From an uncultured Clostridia bacterium (lineage in GTDB: Bacteria; Bacillota; Clostridia; Peptostreptococcales; Anaerovoracaceae), in assembly GCA_945928865.1 (NCBI GenBank), contig CAMENZ010000013.1:1-39821 (forward strand): a stretch of 39,821 bases of DNA. Direction: 5' to 3'. Positions within the stretch are counted from its first letter, which is position 1, and the number at the start of each line of letters is the position of its first letter. A model generated the notes under the pieces. The model was not told the DNA's origin. It saw nothing but the letters and a program-made list of their open reading frames with translations, and did no database searches. The translations under genes and the position numbers were made by a program. Of this stretch, positions 31,274-38,984 are shown in pieces.

Positions 31274-31501
31274 ATGATGAAGACATCCGATATGATTAAA
31301 GAATTATGTAATAAAAAGAATATAAGTCTTTAAGAACTTGCCAGACGGATAGGTCAGACTCCACAGAACTTTGGTAAGAAACTAAAACGAGATACTGTGA
31401 CTCTTGAGGAGTTAAAGCTGATAGCCGATGTCATGGGTGTTACCTTTGAGCAATCATTTATCTTCCCGGATGGAGAACAGATAAAAACAAGTAATGAGTG
31501 A
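31274..31501 (+). pseudogene. XRE-type HTH regulator with internal TAA
   Basis: The frame from ATG 31274 reads MKTSDMIKELCNKKNISL, then TAA (31331-31333), then ELARRIGQTPQNFGKKLKRD and LKLIADVMGVTFEQSFIFPD to a stop at 31499. The two parts together are a normal ~75-residue Cro/C1-type repressor; the stop sits where an acidic or lysine codon is expected (SL-K-ELA), so one A-to-T change would explain it. Its end is 8 bp from the next ATG, so it was the regulator of the following operon. Confidence 0.87.
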
Positions 31502-31509
31502 GGTATATT

Positions 31510-33228
31510 ATGGCATACGAAAAGAAAAGCATTAGAGCAATAATAGATGATGTGAATAGCAGGAGAGTATACCTTCCTGCTATTCAAAGAAAATATGTGT
31601 GGGGAGATTCACAGATTACAAGATTAATGGATTCTATCATGCTTGGATATCCTATTGGAATTTTTCTTTTTTGGAAAGTTAAGAAGACTATTGTGAACCA
31701 AAAAGAGTATTCTATGTATGAGTTTATAAAGGATTACCATGACAGAGATATGTATAAGAATCCTGCAGCACCACAGCCGTTCCCAATTGGTAGTGGTGAT
31801 GAAACAATCTGGGCAGTTTTAGATGGTCAGCAGAGATTGACTTCTTTGTATATAGCATTGCAAGGAAGCATGAGTAGAAAACTTCCAAATAAAAGATGGA
31901 AGAATGATGATGCATTCCCCAAAAAGGAACTATATTTTGATTTACATAGTGAAAAAACTGATGACGAGGATATTTCTTATGAATTCAAATTTTTAACAGC
32001 AGGTGAGGCTGCAAAGAATAAGGATGACAAGATTTGGTATTTAGTAAAAGATATCCTTAAGTATTCAGCTGAAGACTTATTAACAGAGATCATCATTCCA
32101 AATGGATGGGCAACCGATAAAGTTGCAACAAAGAATATTTCACTTTTACATACGAGACTCGTAACCGATGAAATCATCAACTATTTTGAAGTGGAAAAAG
32201 ATTCGATTGACAGCGTATTGGATATTTTCGTTAGAGTTAATTCTGGTGGAACTGTTCTTTCAAAGAGTGACTTATTATTCTCGACAATTGTTTCTCATTG
32301 GGATAAGGCAAGGGATGAAATTGACAAGCTACTTTCAGAAATAAATAAGAAGGGCGAAGGCTTCAAGTTTTCCAATGACTTTATTATGCGTACTTGTTTG
32401 TATCTTTTAGATATGTCTGTAGCATTAAAAGTTGAAACTTTCAAGAAAGATAGCGTATTGAAAATAAAAGAAAACTGGGATGCAATCCGAAAAGCTATCA
32501 AGGATACCGTTGATTTGCTAAATGAATTCGGATTCAATTCAGAAAACATGATTTCTTATGTGGCTGTTTCGCCTATGGTTTACTACAGATACAAGGGTGG
32601 CAATTTCGATTCAAGTAGCAAAGCAGAATTAAGAAAGTATATTGTAATAGCACAGGTTAGACAAATTTTTGGTACTGCATCAAATTCTGCACTAACAAGC
32701 ATTCGAGAGGCATTGAAAGCTGCTCCAACTAATTCGTTTAGCATGACAAATCTTAATGCTGTGAGATTTACGGGTGATAGATCTCTTCGTTATTCAGTTG
32801 AAGAGATTGATGCTATGTTCGATACATATGAGATTGGTGCCTATACATTTATGCTATTATCACTTCTGTATCCTAATTTGAAATATAGTCAGAAGGGATT
32901 TCATCAAGATCATATGCACCCACATACTGGTTTTGAAGAGAACAAAATCAAGGGTCTGGTATTGCCGGATGGAACTATGATTGATGATGCTACTAAAGAA
33001 GACTGGCGAAGAAGAAGGAATACTTTAGCAAACCTTCAATTACTTGAAGGACGTGAGAACGAAGTAAAGAATGCTACGCCATTAGTTGATTGGTTAAAAG
33101 TTCCTGAAAACAGTGAAAATGCAAAGTATCTTCCGGGAGATGTTTCATATGAACTTTCTAACTTTGAAGAGTTTATGGAGAAACGTCAGGAATTGATGAG
33201 CAAGGCATTAAAAGATATTCTTTTATAG
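31510..33228 (+). CDS. DUF262 (GmrSD-type) nuclease-like protein
   Basis: This 572-residue protein has the DUF262 signature: IQRKYVWGDSQITRLMDSIM, the active motif DGQQRLTSL (residues 105-113), FVRVNSGGTVLSKSDLLFS, and a C-terminal HNH-like part (FHQDHMHPH near residues 464-472, then RRRNTLANLQLLEGREN). DUF262 is a ParB/sulfiredoxin-like domain that in GmrS/GmrD uses nucleotide energy to cut modified DNA; the C-terminal part resembles DUF1524-type nucleases. It therefore fits a single-chain type IV-like restriction protein. I chose ATG 31510. It leads an operon with a membrane protein and a GTPase. Confidence 0.9.
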   Translation: MAYEKKSIRAIIDDVNSRRVYLPAIQRKYVWGDSQITRLMDSIMLGYPIGIFLFWKVKKTIVNQKEYSMYEFIKDYHDRDMYKNPAAPQPFPIGSGDETIWAVLDGQQRLTSLYIALQGSMSRKLPNKRWKNDDAFPKKELYFDLHSEKTDDEDISYEFKFLTAGEAAKNKDDKIWYLVKDILKYSAEDLLTEIIIPNGWATDKVATKNISLLHTRLVTDEIINYFEVEKDSIDSVLDIFVRVNSGGTVLSKSDLLFSTIVSHWDKARDEIDKLLSEINKKGEGFKFSNDFIMRTCLYLLDMSVALKVETFKKDSVLKIKENWDAIRKAIKDTVDLLNEFGFNSENMISYVAVSPMVYYRYKGGNFDSSSKAELRKYIVIAQVRQIFGTASNSALTSIREALKAAPTNSFSMTNLNAVRFTGDRSLRYSVEEIDAMFDTYEIGAYTFMLLSLLYPNLKYSQKGFHQDHMHPHTGFEENKIKGLVLPDGTMIDDATKEDWRRRRNTLANLQLLEGRENEVKNATPLVDWLKVPENSENAKYLPGDVSYELSNFEEFMEKRQELMSKALKDILL

Positions 33229-33270
33229 ATAATTCGCAAAATTCACAATGACTCTTATGGGAGGTAAAGT

Positions 33271-33486
33271 ATGAAAGACAAAAAGAAAAAGGATAGATTT
33301 AGCAAAGTGGCATGGGTTGTTGCTGGCAGTGCATTAACAGTAGCAGGATTTATTTTCATTCCACCACTAATTCAAAAGTACGGAAATAAGGCATATAAAC
33401 AATCGTTGAAGAATGATGAAATTGATTTCGATGAAATGGGACCTGAAATAGTGCCATTTAATGAAGAAACAAAGGAGGAAGAATAA
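33271..33486 (+). CDS. Small single-pass membrane protein
   Basis: This 71-residue protein has a strongly basic start (MKDKKKKDRFSK), one hydrophobic segment (residues 13-32, VAWVVAGSALTVAGFIFIPP) and an acidic tail (EIDFDEMGPEIVPFNEETKEEE). Positive-inside rules place the N-terminus in the cytoplasm. GGGAGG precedes ATG 33271, and its TAA overlaps the GTPase ATG by one base. It may anchor or regulate the GTPase; no family is recognised. Confidence 0.78.
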   Translation: MKDKKKKDRFSKVAWVVAGSALTVAGFIFIPPLIQKYGNKAYKQSLKNDEIDFDEMGPEIVPFNEETKEEE

Positions 33487-34622
33487 TGGCTGGAATTGAC
33501 GCTGAAAAAATTGCTCAAGAAGCAATTAATGCAATAGCAGACAAAATAAAAAATCTAAATACACTTAATATTATTGTGGCAGGAAAGACTGGAGTTGGCA
33601 AGAGTACACTTATCAATGCAGTGTTTAAAGAACATTTAGCTGATACAGGAATGGGAAAGCCTGTAACAACGCATATGCGAAAAATCACGAAAAAAGGAGT
33701 TCCTCTTGCAATTTATGATACAAGAGGTTTTGAGTTAGGCAAAGAAGTTCAAGCTGAAGTTAAGAAAGAAGTAATGGAAACGATCAGTAAGGGACTTGCT
33801 ACCCAAGATATAAATGAAGCTATTCATTGTATTTGGTACTGTATAAATACTGCATCTAACAGAATTGAACCTGAAGAGATTGAATGGTTAAGAGAACTCT
33901 CGATGGAAAATCAGATTACGCAGGTTCCTATCGTTGTTGTACTTACTCAGTCATTCTCAAAAAAGAAAGCACAGGAAATGAGACAAACTTTGCTTAATGA
34001 AAATTTGGATATTATCCAGGTTATTCCTGTTCTTGCAGAGGATTATGAAATTGAAGATTTGGGAATAGCTAAATCATATGGCCTTGAAGTGCTTATTAAA
34101 GTTATGGGGGAAGCTCTTCCTGATGAGTTAGTGGATACACTTCAACACGTTCAAATAGCTTGTTTAGAAGAAAAAAAGCGAAGAGCACAGGCAGCGGTAG
34201 CAACAGCAGCAGTTGCAGCGGCAGGTGAAGGAGCTGCACCTATACCGTTCGCTGACTGTGCATTACTAATTCCTACACAAGTGGGCATGATAGCTTCGAT
34301 AACCGTTATATTTGGCTTTGATGTTAACAAGAGTATTATTACGGCACTATTGTCAGCTTCAATTGGTGCCGGTGGCGCTACTCTGCTTGGAAAGACAGTT
34401 GTTACAAATATCATTAAGTTTATTCCTGGTGCAGGTACTGTTATTGGTGGTGCTATTTCAGCAGGTACTGCCGGAGTGATTACAGCCGCTCTTGGTGAGG
34501 CATACATCGGGATTATGGAATTGGTATTCAAGGGAGAGATGAGCATTGATGATCTTGGTACCAAAAAAGGAAAAGATGCTATGTCAACGATGTTCACAGA
34601 GCAGTTAAAAATGAAAAAGTAA
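33486..34622 (+). CDS. GTPase with C-terminal DUF697-like membrane domain
   Basis: This 378-residue protein has a P-loop GKTGVGKS at residues 33-40, switch threonines near 61-62, G3 motif DTRG at 78-81, and VVVLTQS in place of the usual G4 TKxD, as in YfjP/DUF697-type GTPases. After a basic helix (EEKKRRAQAAVA) comes a hydrophobic half (about residues 235-345) with several Gly/Ala-rich membrane helices (VGMIASITVIFGFDVNKSII, GAGTVIGGAISAGTAGVI). This layout is like dynamin/IRG-type membrane GTPases. It is coupled to the small membrane protein and the DUF262 protein, so a joint defence role is a reasonable inference. Confidence 0.88.
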   Translation: MAGIDAEKIAQEAINAIADKIKNLNTLNIIVAGKTGVGKSTLINAVFKEHLADTGMGKPVTTHMRKITKKGVPLAIYDTRGFELGKEVQAEVKKEVMETISKGLATQDINEAIHCIWYCINTASNRIEPEEIEWLRELSMENQITQVPIVVVLTQSFSKKKAQEMRQTLLNENLDIIQVIPVLAEDYEIEDLGIAKSYGLEVLIKVMGEALPDELVDTLQHVQIACLEEKKRRAQAAVATAAVAAAGEGAAPIPFADCALLIPTQVGMIASITVIFGFDVNKSIITALLSASIGAGGATLLGKTVVTNIIKFIPGAGTVIGGAISAGTAGVITAALGEAYIGIMELVFKGEMSIDDLGTKKGKDAMSTMFTEQLKMKK

Positions 34623-34636
34623 GAATAATTGAGATA

Positions 34637-34696
34637 TTGCCCTGTTCTATGAATAGGGCAACTCAAGGTTTTAATCGGTTCAACCTACCGATTTTA
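34637..34696 (+). terminator. Two hairpins after the GTPase gene
   Basis: TTGCCCT / AGGGCAA (34637-34643, 34655-34661) has no T-run. AATCGGT / ACCGATT (34673-34679, 34687-34693) is followed by TTT and may be a weak terminator. The rest up to 34770 holds nothing that I can assign. Confidence 0.55.
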
Positions 34697-34770
34697 AGGC
34701 AAAATAGGTGTTCCACGATTTCCCTTTACAGTGGGTATTGAGTAGGTTGTTCATTGGAGAACCGAGCCAC

Positions 34771-35075
34771 GTTGAGACTGTCTGTTTGATGTCAAGAAAA
34801 GAGAAATAAATAGCGAAAAATAGCGTATTTCCGAGCTTTTTTGAGATTAGGCAATAGCTCAGGAGAGTCCGTATTTCTTATATTGAAACATATCTACTGT
34901 AAAAACAGTCAGAGGGTTTAGGCTGTGGATTAGATGTCGTGGGTTGTGGCACTAGGATAGATGTTATCTAGGGTGCAAACTCAATTTGAGTGAGTGATTT
35001 AGATGTTGTCTAATCTGGCAACTCGACTGTTGGCAATATAGCAGGCAGTGGATTAGATGTTATGGAAGGAGGAGT
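34771..35075 (+). repeat. Leader B: repeat-rich non-coding region, homologous to leader A
   Basis: Shared blocks with leader A in the same order: GTTGAGACTGT (34771), ATTTCCGAGCTTTT (34827), GAAACATATC (34885-34894), GTCAGAGGGTT (34908-34918). Then come four irregular units ending in TTAGATGT or TAGATGT, near 34930, 34957, 34998 and 35051. The last is followed by AAGGAGG and the ATG of the next gene. No open frame is seen in it. It resembles neither a CRISPR array nor a known riboswitch. Confidence 0.7.
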
Positions 35076-35078
35076 TAT

Positions 35079-35891
35079 ATGAAATTCAAAAATGATATTT
35101 TTACACTAGATAAACCATCAAGCGTAAAGTTTGAATTGGTCGGAGTAAAATTACCAAACAGTAATGATATATTTTTTCGTTCTAAGCAATATGAATTAGT
35201 AGAGCAGTATTCTGCTGCAAGAGTGTTTATGTATGAAACAGAGACTGATGATTGGAATCATTGGTTTAATCCCATTGATGATAAAAAGGCAGAAGAAGCC
35301 TTTCACTTAATATATAGGTCTCACTTCTATGAAACAGCTTTGTTTTATTATAATGCAGTAGTCGATATATCATGGACGCTGTGTTACGTGGCGGCGGAAT
35401 TTGCCTGTAGTAAGAAGGGTATCCGCGTGGATATTTCAGGGATGAAGTCCATAGAAGAAGCGTGCGAATTATTACGAAGCGCAGAAAGGAATGTAACATC
35501 TCCAACAGCGGAAGAAAACCCTTTTGAATACTTAAAAAAGATGTGTCCTGACTTTGTGCCAGCGTTTGACCATATTATAGGTTTTTGGACTTCTTTTTCA
35601 TCGACCGATGTTAGAAAAAGATATAATTTCTGTAAGCATAAAGGCCGTCCAGCGTATTCTGAAATCGAAGCTCTTAAACCGGGGAGAGTAATGGGTATTT
35701 ATGTAGAAGACAAGTCATCGGGAGAAGTTACACAGATTGCTTCAGATATTACGGATGTCAAATATGAGTTTTCTTTAGAAGATGCAATTCAAGAATTACA
35801 AGAATTTGACGACGATGTTTTATATCCGTATTTGAAAAAGTTAATTGAAACGATAGAAGGAATATTAGGACCTTCTCCAATGGTGTTTTAA
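35079..35891 (+). CDS. Unknown protein with HEPN-like motif
   Basis: This 270-residue protein has AAGGAGGAG upstream. Residues 85-115 form hydrophobic helices (YETALFYYNAVVDISWTLCY), and residues 178-190 read VRKRYNFCKHKGR, with Arg181 and His187 in an R-x5-H arrangement plus the YN..KHKG context typical of HEPN-fold proteins. HEPN domains often act as RNases or as RNA-binding partners in toxin and defence systems. The rest (an acidic end EFDDDVLYPYLKKLI) is not diagnostic. It opens a three-gene set with SUKH and HNH proteins. The HEPN call is an inference. Confidence 0.6.
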   Translation: MKFKNDIFTLDKPSSVKFELVGVKLPNSNDIFFRSKQYELVEQYSAARVFMYETETDDWNHWFNPIDDKKAEEAFHLIYRSHFYETALFYYNAVVDISWTLCYVAAEFACSKKGIRVDISGMKSIEEACELLRSAERNVTSPTAEENPFEYLKKMCPDFVPAFDHIIGFWTSFSSTDVRKRYNFCKHKGRPAYSEIEALKPGRVMGIYVEDKSSGEVTQIASDITDVKYEFSLEDAIQELQEFDDDVLYPYLKKLIETIEGILGPSPMVF

Positions 35892-35913
35892 GGTCTGAAA
35901 GGAGGAAGAATAT

Positions 35914-36339
35914 ATGATTTCCGAAGAATTAAAATTGATTGTAGACAAATTCAATGAACAAGGGGAAATGAATTTTCTTGAAGAAACCACAGAAGAAAAG
36001 ATATCAGAATTTGAGAAGGGGCATAGTGTAAAACTTCCTACAAAATTCAAGGAATGGTTGTTGTTTTCTGATGGTGGGGAGTTTTTCTTACCAGCAGGCA
36101 TTCAGTTATATGGTATTGAGCATAAACCATTAATTTATGTAGATAACAATGACAGACCTAGTGAAGATTATATCGTCATCGGTGCTCTTGCATCGGGAGA
36201 CCCTATTCTCTGTGAAAAAGCTGGTGAAAGAATCGCTATCTATAATCAGGAAGCTGGAAGAATTGAAGATGATGAAATCTATGATGACTTCATAGCATTT
36301 TTGAATGACTTGTATGATTTGCTTGGCATAGGAGGTTGA
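35914..36339 (+). CDS. SMI1/KNR4 (SUKH) family immunity protein
   Basis: This 141-residue acidic protein has EEKISEFEKGHSVKLPTKFK, EWLLFSDGGEFFL, and the end DFIAFLNDLYDLLG, the SUKH pattern (helix, L-P-x-x-Y/F-K, GG-containing strand). SUKH proteins neutralise nuclease toxins of polymorphic toxin systems. AAGGAGGAAG precedes ATG 35914. The next gene, 4 bp after its stop, encodes a nuclease-like protein, so it is most likely that protein's antidote. Confidence 0.9.
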   Translation: MISEELKLIVDKFNEQGEMNFLEETTEEKISEFEKGHSVKLPTKFKEWLLFSDGGEFFLPAGIQLYGIEHKPLIYVDNNDRPSEDYIVIGALASGDPILCEKAGERIAIYNQEAGRIEDDEIYDDFIAFLNDLYDLLGIGG

Positions 36340-36343
36340 TTCC

Positions 36344-37231
36344 ATGTCGAGACGAACAGCAGAATCCAATAAAGCGATACTTGCTGCATGGAATAAGGAA
36401 CAAGAACTTGTTCAGGAAGGTAAAGGAACAAGAGAGTGGACTCCAAAACAGCAGCAAGATATTCTTGAAAAAGGCAAAGCTTATGATGACGATGGCGTTG
36501 CATTTCAAGGCCAACATATGAAGAGCGCTGAAATGTATCCGGAATATCAAGGAGACCCCGGAAACATTCAGTTCCTTACAAGAGCTGAGCATTTAGAGGC
36601 TCATAACGGAAACTGGAGAAATCCAACAAACTGGTATTTCAATCCCGTAACTAAAGAAAAATTTGACTTTGGTGATGGCCCATTTATTCCATGTGAAGTA
36701 ATCAAGTTACCTGAGCTGGTAGTTATTGTTCCTAAGGAAGATAGCAGCTTTAAAGAGCAAAAATCAGAAGAGAAAATTAAATCTGATAAATCTGAAGATG
36801 TATTAAATCAAAATAAAGAAGTAGATAAAATTACGGATAAAAAGCAAAATACGGTCGTACCTCCTAAAATTCAAACTCCGAAGAAAAACAATATGTTTGT
36901 TAGAGGGTTGAAGTCGGTTGGTAGATTTATTGTTGAGCATCCGGTTGAATCTCTTGAAATAGCAGGTGTTGTAATTGGCGGGGCGGCAAAAGCAATATCC
37001 TCTTTTAGAGGAAGTAGCTCTAGCAGTAGTGCTCACAGCACAATGCCTCAAAATGATTCAAATTCAACAGGTACTGGCATTGTTGAAAAAGTTGCGGATA
37101 TAGTAGAAAAGGCTAATAGGTATATGCCTAGTGAGAATGATGTTTCAGGGCATAGACAACGATATCATACGAAGGATGGTGTTATTTGGAAGGATAAAGC
37201 ACCGTACCATCGAGGTGGAAATAAAGACTGA
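36344..37231 (+). CDS. HNH (GHH-like) nuclease toxin-type protein
   Basis: This 295-residue protein has a helical start, WTPKQQQDILEKGKAYDDDG, then a GHH-type HNH/EndoVII domain at about 32-97: GQH (56-58, the first H replaced by Q), PGNIQFLTRAEHLEAH with Asn74, His83 and His87, and GNWRNPTNW. The DPGNIxFLTRxEHLxAHxGNWRNPT block is the mark of polymorphic-toxin nucleases. Residues 125-180 are Lys/Glu-rich, 200-222 hydrophobic (SLEIAGVVIGGAAKAISSF), then a Ser-rich stretch and a His/Arg-rich end (GHRQRYHTKDGVIWKDK). It lacks an LXG or WXG delivery domain. Confidence 0.8.
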   Translation: MSRRTAESNKAILAAWNKEQELVQEGKGTREWTPKQQQDILEKGKAYDDDGVAFQGQHMKSAEMYPEYQGDPGNIQFLTRAEHLEAHNGNWRNPTNWYFNPVTKEKFDFGDGPFIPCEVIKLPELVVIVPKEDSSFKEQKSEEKIKSDKSEDVLNQNKEVDKITDKKQNTVVPPKIQTPKKNNMFVRGLKSVGRFIVEHPVESLEIAGVVIGGAAKAISSFRGSSSSSSAHSTMPQNDSNSTGTGIVEKVADIVEKANRYMPSENDVSGHRQRYHTKDGVIWKDKAPYHRGGNKD

Positions 37232-37240
37232 TAACAAAAT

Positions 37241-37274
37241 AACCCTCTCAACCATCGTGGCTGGGAGGGTTTCG
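37241..37274. terminator. Terminator between the nuclease gene and convergent recombinase remnant
   Basis: AACCCTCTCAACC (37241-37253) pairs with GGCTGGGAGGGTT (37259-37271) with one mismatch; TTT follows. Confidence 0.75.
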
Positions 37275-37285
37275 TGCGTCTATGC

Positions 37286-37888
37286 TTATTTTTCTACATC
37301 GACCTTGAGTCCGGATTTCAATTCAACGGTGCAAAGGTCGTCCCATATTGTGATTTGCTTCAGCCAGCGTTTTACAAGGGCTTCATCAAATACTGTAGGG
37401 TCGGAAGGCTGGTTTTTGATGAAATCCTGTAATTCAGTGATGCGCTGTAGCTGTTCATCACGCTGTACTGTATCCATTGAGGCTTGCTGGCGCTTTTTTC
37501 GAAGTGTGAAAATCTGGTCGGCAATCTCATCGTAAGCTTCTTTGTTGTTGGCCTTTTTAACAAGCTCCTGCCGAAGTTCCATCAGCTTCTCATCAATACC
37601 ATCAGTGGTGATAACTGCAGAAGCTCTGATGACCGAGGCGATATTCTGCTGTAGCTGTTTCTGATATTTTGATTTATCACCAAGAAGCTCATTCAAGGCA
37701 GTGAGTACGATTTCCTGCAGGTCAAGCTCATTGATGGTTCTGGCATGGCATTCAAGGCCAGTAGGCTCCAGCCTACTGATGCAGCGCCAGACGATGGATT
37801 TGCAGCCGCGATTGTTCCAATGAATTCTTCTGAACATTTCACCGCAGTCGCCACAAATGATAATCTGCGAAAAGCAGTGCTTTGCAAG
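37286..37888 (-). pseudogene. Serine recombinase C-terminal remnant (minus strand)
   Basis: Reading leftward from 37888 the frame gives [34 protein letters not shown] (zinc ribbon), a coiled coil and the end TVELKSGLKVDVEK at 37286. Catalytic and Recombinase domains are absent. At 37888 the homology stops abruptly; the open frame continues to 38062 through unrelated DNA. It is a different gene from the one at 20975 (WLKQITIWDDL versus LIEKITVFEDH). Confidence 0.9.
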
Positions 37889-37951
37889 ACTTAAAAGAAA
37901 AATTATCGGATAAAAGGCGGATAAAAAACGGAGTTGTTGCGGACTAATGAC
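37889..37951 (+). other. Short open frame end overlapping the phased repeats
   Basis: A frame ending at TAA 37947-37949 reads QDLKEKLSDKRRIKNGVVAD. It has no start of its own and may be the C-terminus of a lost gene. Its codons overlap the first repeats of the CGGA array, but the 11-bp period is not a multiple of three, so coding does not cause the periodicity. Confidence 0.35.
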
Positions 37952-37998
37952 GGAGTACCTACGGATAATCATCGGACAAAGAGAGGACTCTAAGCGAA
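37907..37998 (+). repeat. CGGA array with exact 11-bp period
   Basis: CGGA occurs at 37907, 37918, 37929, 37940, 37951, 37962 and 37973, seven copies each exactly 11 bp apart. The register continues with AGGA at 37984 and CGAA at 37995. The seven bases between the cores vary. This puts one recognition core on the same face of the DNA each helical turn. A TATATA/TATAGT -10-like sequence at 38018-38025 and a terminator at 38054 follow. Confidence 0.85.
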
Positions 37999-38053
37999 CT
38001 TCATATATGTTAAAGTTTATATAGTGGGACGGAACTAATTTAATATCGAGGGC

Positions 38054-38088
38054 AAAGACCATAGGTGAAAAACTTATGGTCTTTTTTT
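38054..38088 (+). terminator. Strong hairpin upstream of the sigma-like pseudogene
   Basis: The 13-bp stem AAAGACCATAGGT / ACTTATGGTCTTT (38054-38066, 38072-38084), one wobble, loop GAAAA, has a seven-T tail. It ends about 100 bp before the next gene start and could be an attenuator or the end of a short RNA begun near 38030. Confidence 0.88.
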
Positions 38089-38186
38089 ACTTCCATTTTT
38101 AGGAGACTTATGAAAAGAATAAAAAGTCCTCCTCTTCCTTTTGGATTTTTACAAGCAAACAAATTCAAGAGAGCACGGAGGAAAAA

Positions 38187-38558
38187 ATGGATAAGAAATA
38201 CTATATTTTCGTTGGAGACGAAAAAATTGAGGTAGACAAAGAAGTCTATAAAAGCTACTGGCAAATTACAAATAGGGAAAGATATTTAGAGCGACTTGAC
38301 AGACAAAACAAGTTGCTCTTTTTTTCTGACCTCAGCACGGAATATTCCTTTTAGGATACTATTGCCGATGAGAATTACGACTTGGAAAAAAAGATGCTTA
38401 TTGACAGGGTTAGAGAAGCGATTGACTCATTAAATGATGAGGAAAGGGAAGTTATAGAAAGGTTTTACTATCAGGATGAGTCTACAAGGATAGCAGCTAA
38501 AGCACTTAATCTTCATAAGACATGCCAAAGAGCAAGTATATGCTGTTCACTTCTCTGT
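38187..38558 (+). pseudogene. Sigma-70-like regulator of ICE type, broken
   Basis: From ATG 38187 (CGGAGG upstream) the frame reads MDKKYYIFVGDEKIEVDKEV and YKSYWQITNRERYLERLDRQ, then TAG at 38352-38354, then in the same frame EAIDSLNDEEREVIERFYYQ and ESTRIAAKALNLHKT, the region-4 HTH of small sigma-like regulators found in Tn916/Tn1549-like ICEs. At about 38525 it runs into IS256 sequence before the HTH is complete. Both the stop and the truncation make it inactive. Confidence 0.82.
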
Positions 38559-38970
38559 TAGAGATGACAACATAATCCGCAAGCTTGCTGCCTATGTAAT
38601 CATAGGAATTAACTGCGACGGCATGAAGAATGTAATAAGCCTAGAAATTGGTGAAAATGAGAGCAGTAAGTATTGGCTTGGAGTTCTTAACAGCCTTAAA
38701 AACAGAGGCGTAAAGGATGTTATGATAATCTGCGCTGATGGCCTCTCCGGAATAAAAGAAGCCATTTATACAGCCTTTCCTAAGACGGAATACCAAAGGT
38801 GCATCGTTCATCAGGTGAGGAATACACTAAAATATGTTTCATACAAGGACATGAAGGAGTTTGCAGCAGACCTTAAGAAAATATACCTTGCTCCTGATGA
38901 GTCTAAGGGCAAGGAGCAATTAGAGCGTGTTACAGAGAAATGGAATTCCAAGTATCCTATCTAATAACTG
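38542..38970 (+). pseudogene. IS256-family transposase, internal fragment
   Basis: The frame reads YAVHFSVRDDNIIRKLAAYV, GENESSKYWLGVLNSLKNRG, VMIICADGLSGIKEAIYTAF and YQRCIVHQVRNTLKYV, the central DDE part of IS256 transposases (ADGLSG carries the second Asp; QRCIVH is the usual downstream mark). It ends EKWNSKYPI at 38964, and the C-terminal third is gone apart from a possible TAIEG scrap just after. No inverted repeats of an intact IS are seen. Confidence 0.9.
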
Positions 38971-38984
38971 CCATAGAAGGCTAG

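Noticed and set aside
34673..34700. tRNA-like GGTTCAACC segment
   Set aside because: No acceptor or anticodon arms can be drawn around it; it is the loop of a short hairpin. No tRNA or rRNA gene was found in the window.
34771..35075. CRISPR or riboswitch in leader B
   Set aside because: Repeat units are irregular in length and sequence, there are no spacers of fixed size, and no known riboswitch core is seen.
37907..37998. CRISPR array
   Set aside because: The unit is only 11 bp with a 4-bp core; there are no long repeats, unique spacers or cas genes.
38040..38264. Minus-strand open frame of 74 codons
   Set aside because: It runs through a strong terminator hairpin and opposes the sigma-like gene; no ribosome site.
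19553..38354. Alternative genetic code or stop-codon recoding
   Set aside because: In-frame TAG at 19553 and 38352 and TAA at 31331 occur in decaying genes, while both codons serve as normal stops in intact neighbours.
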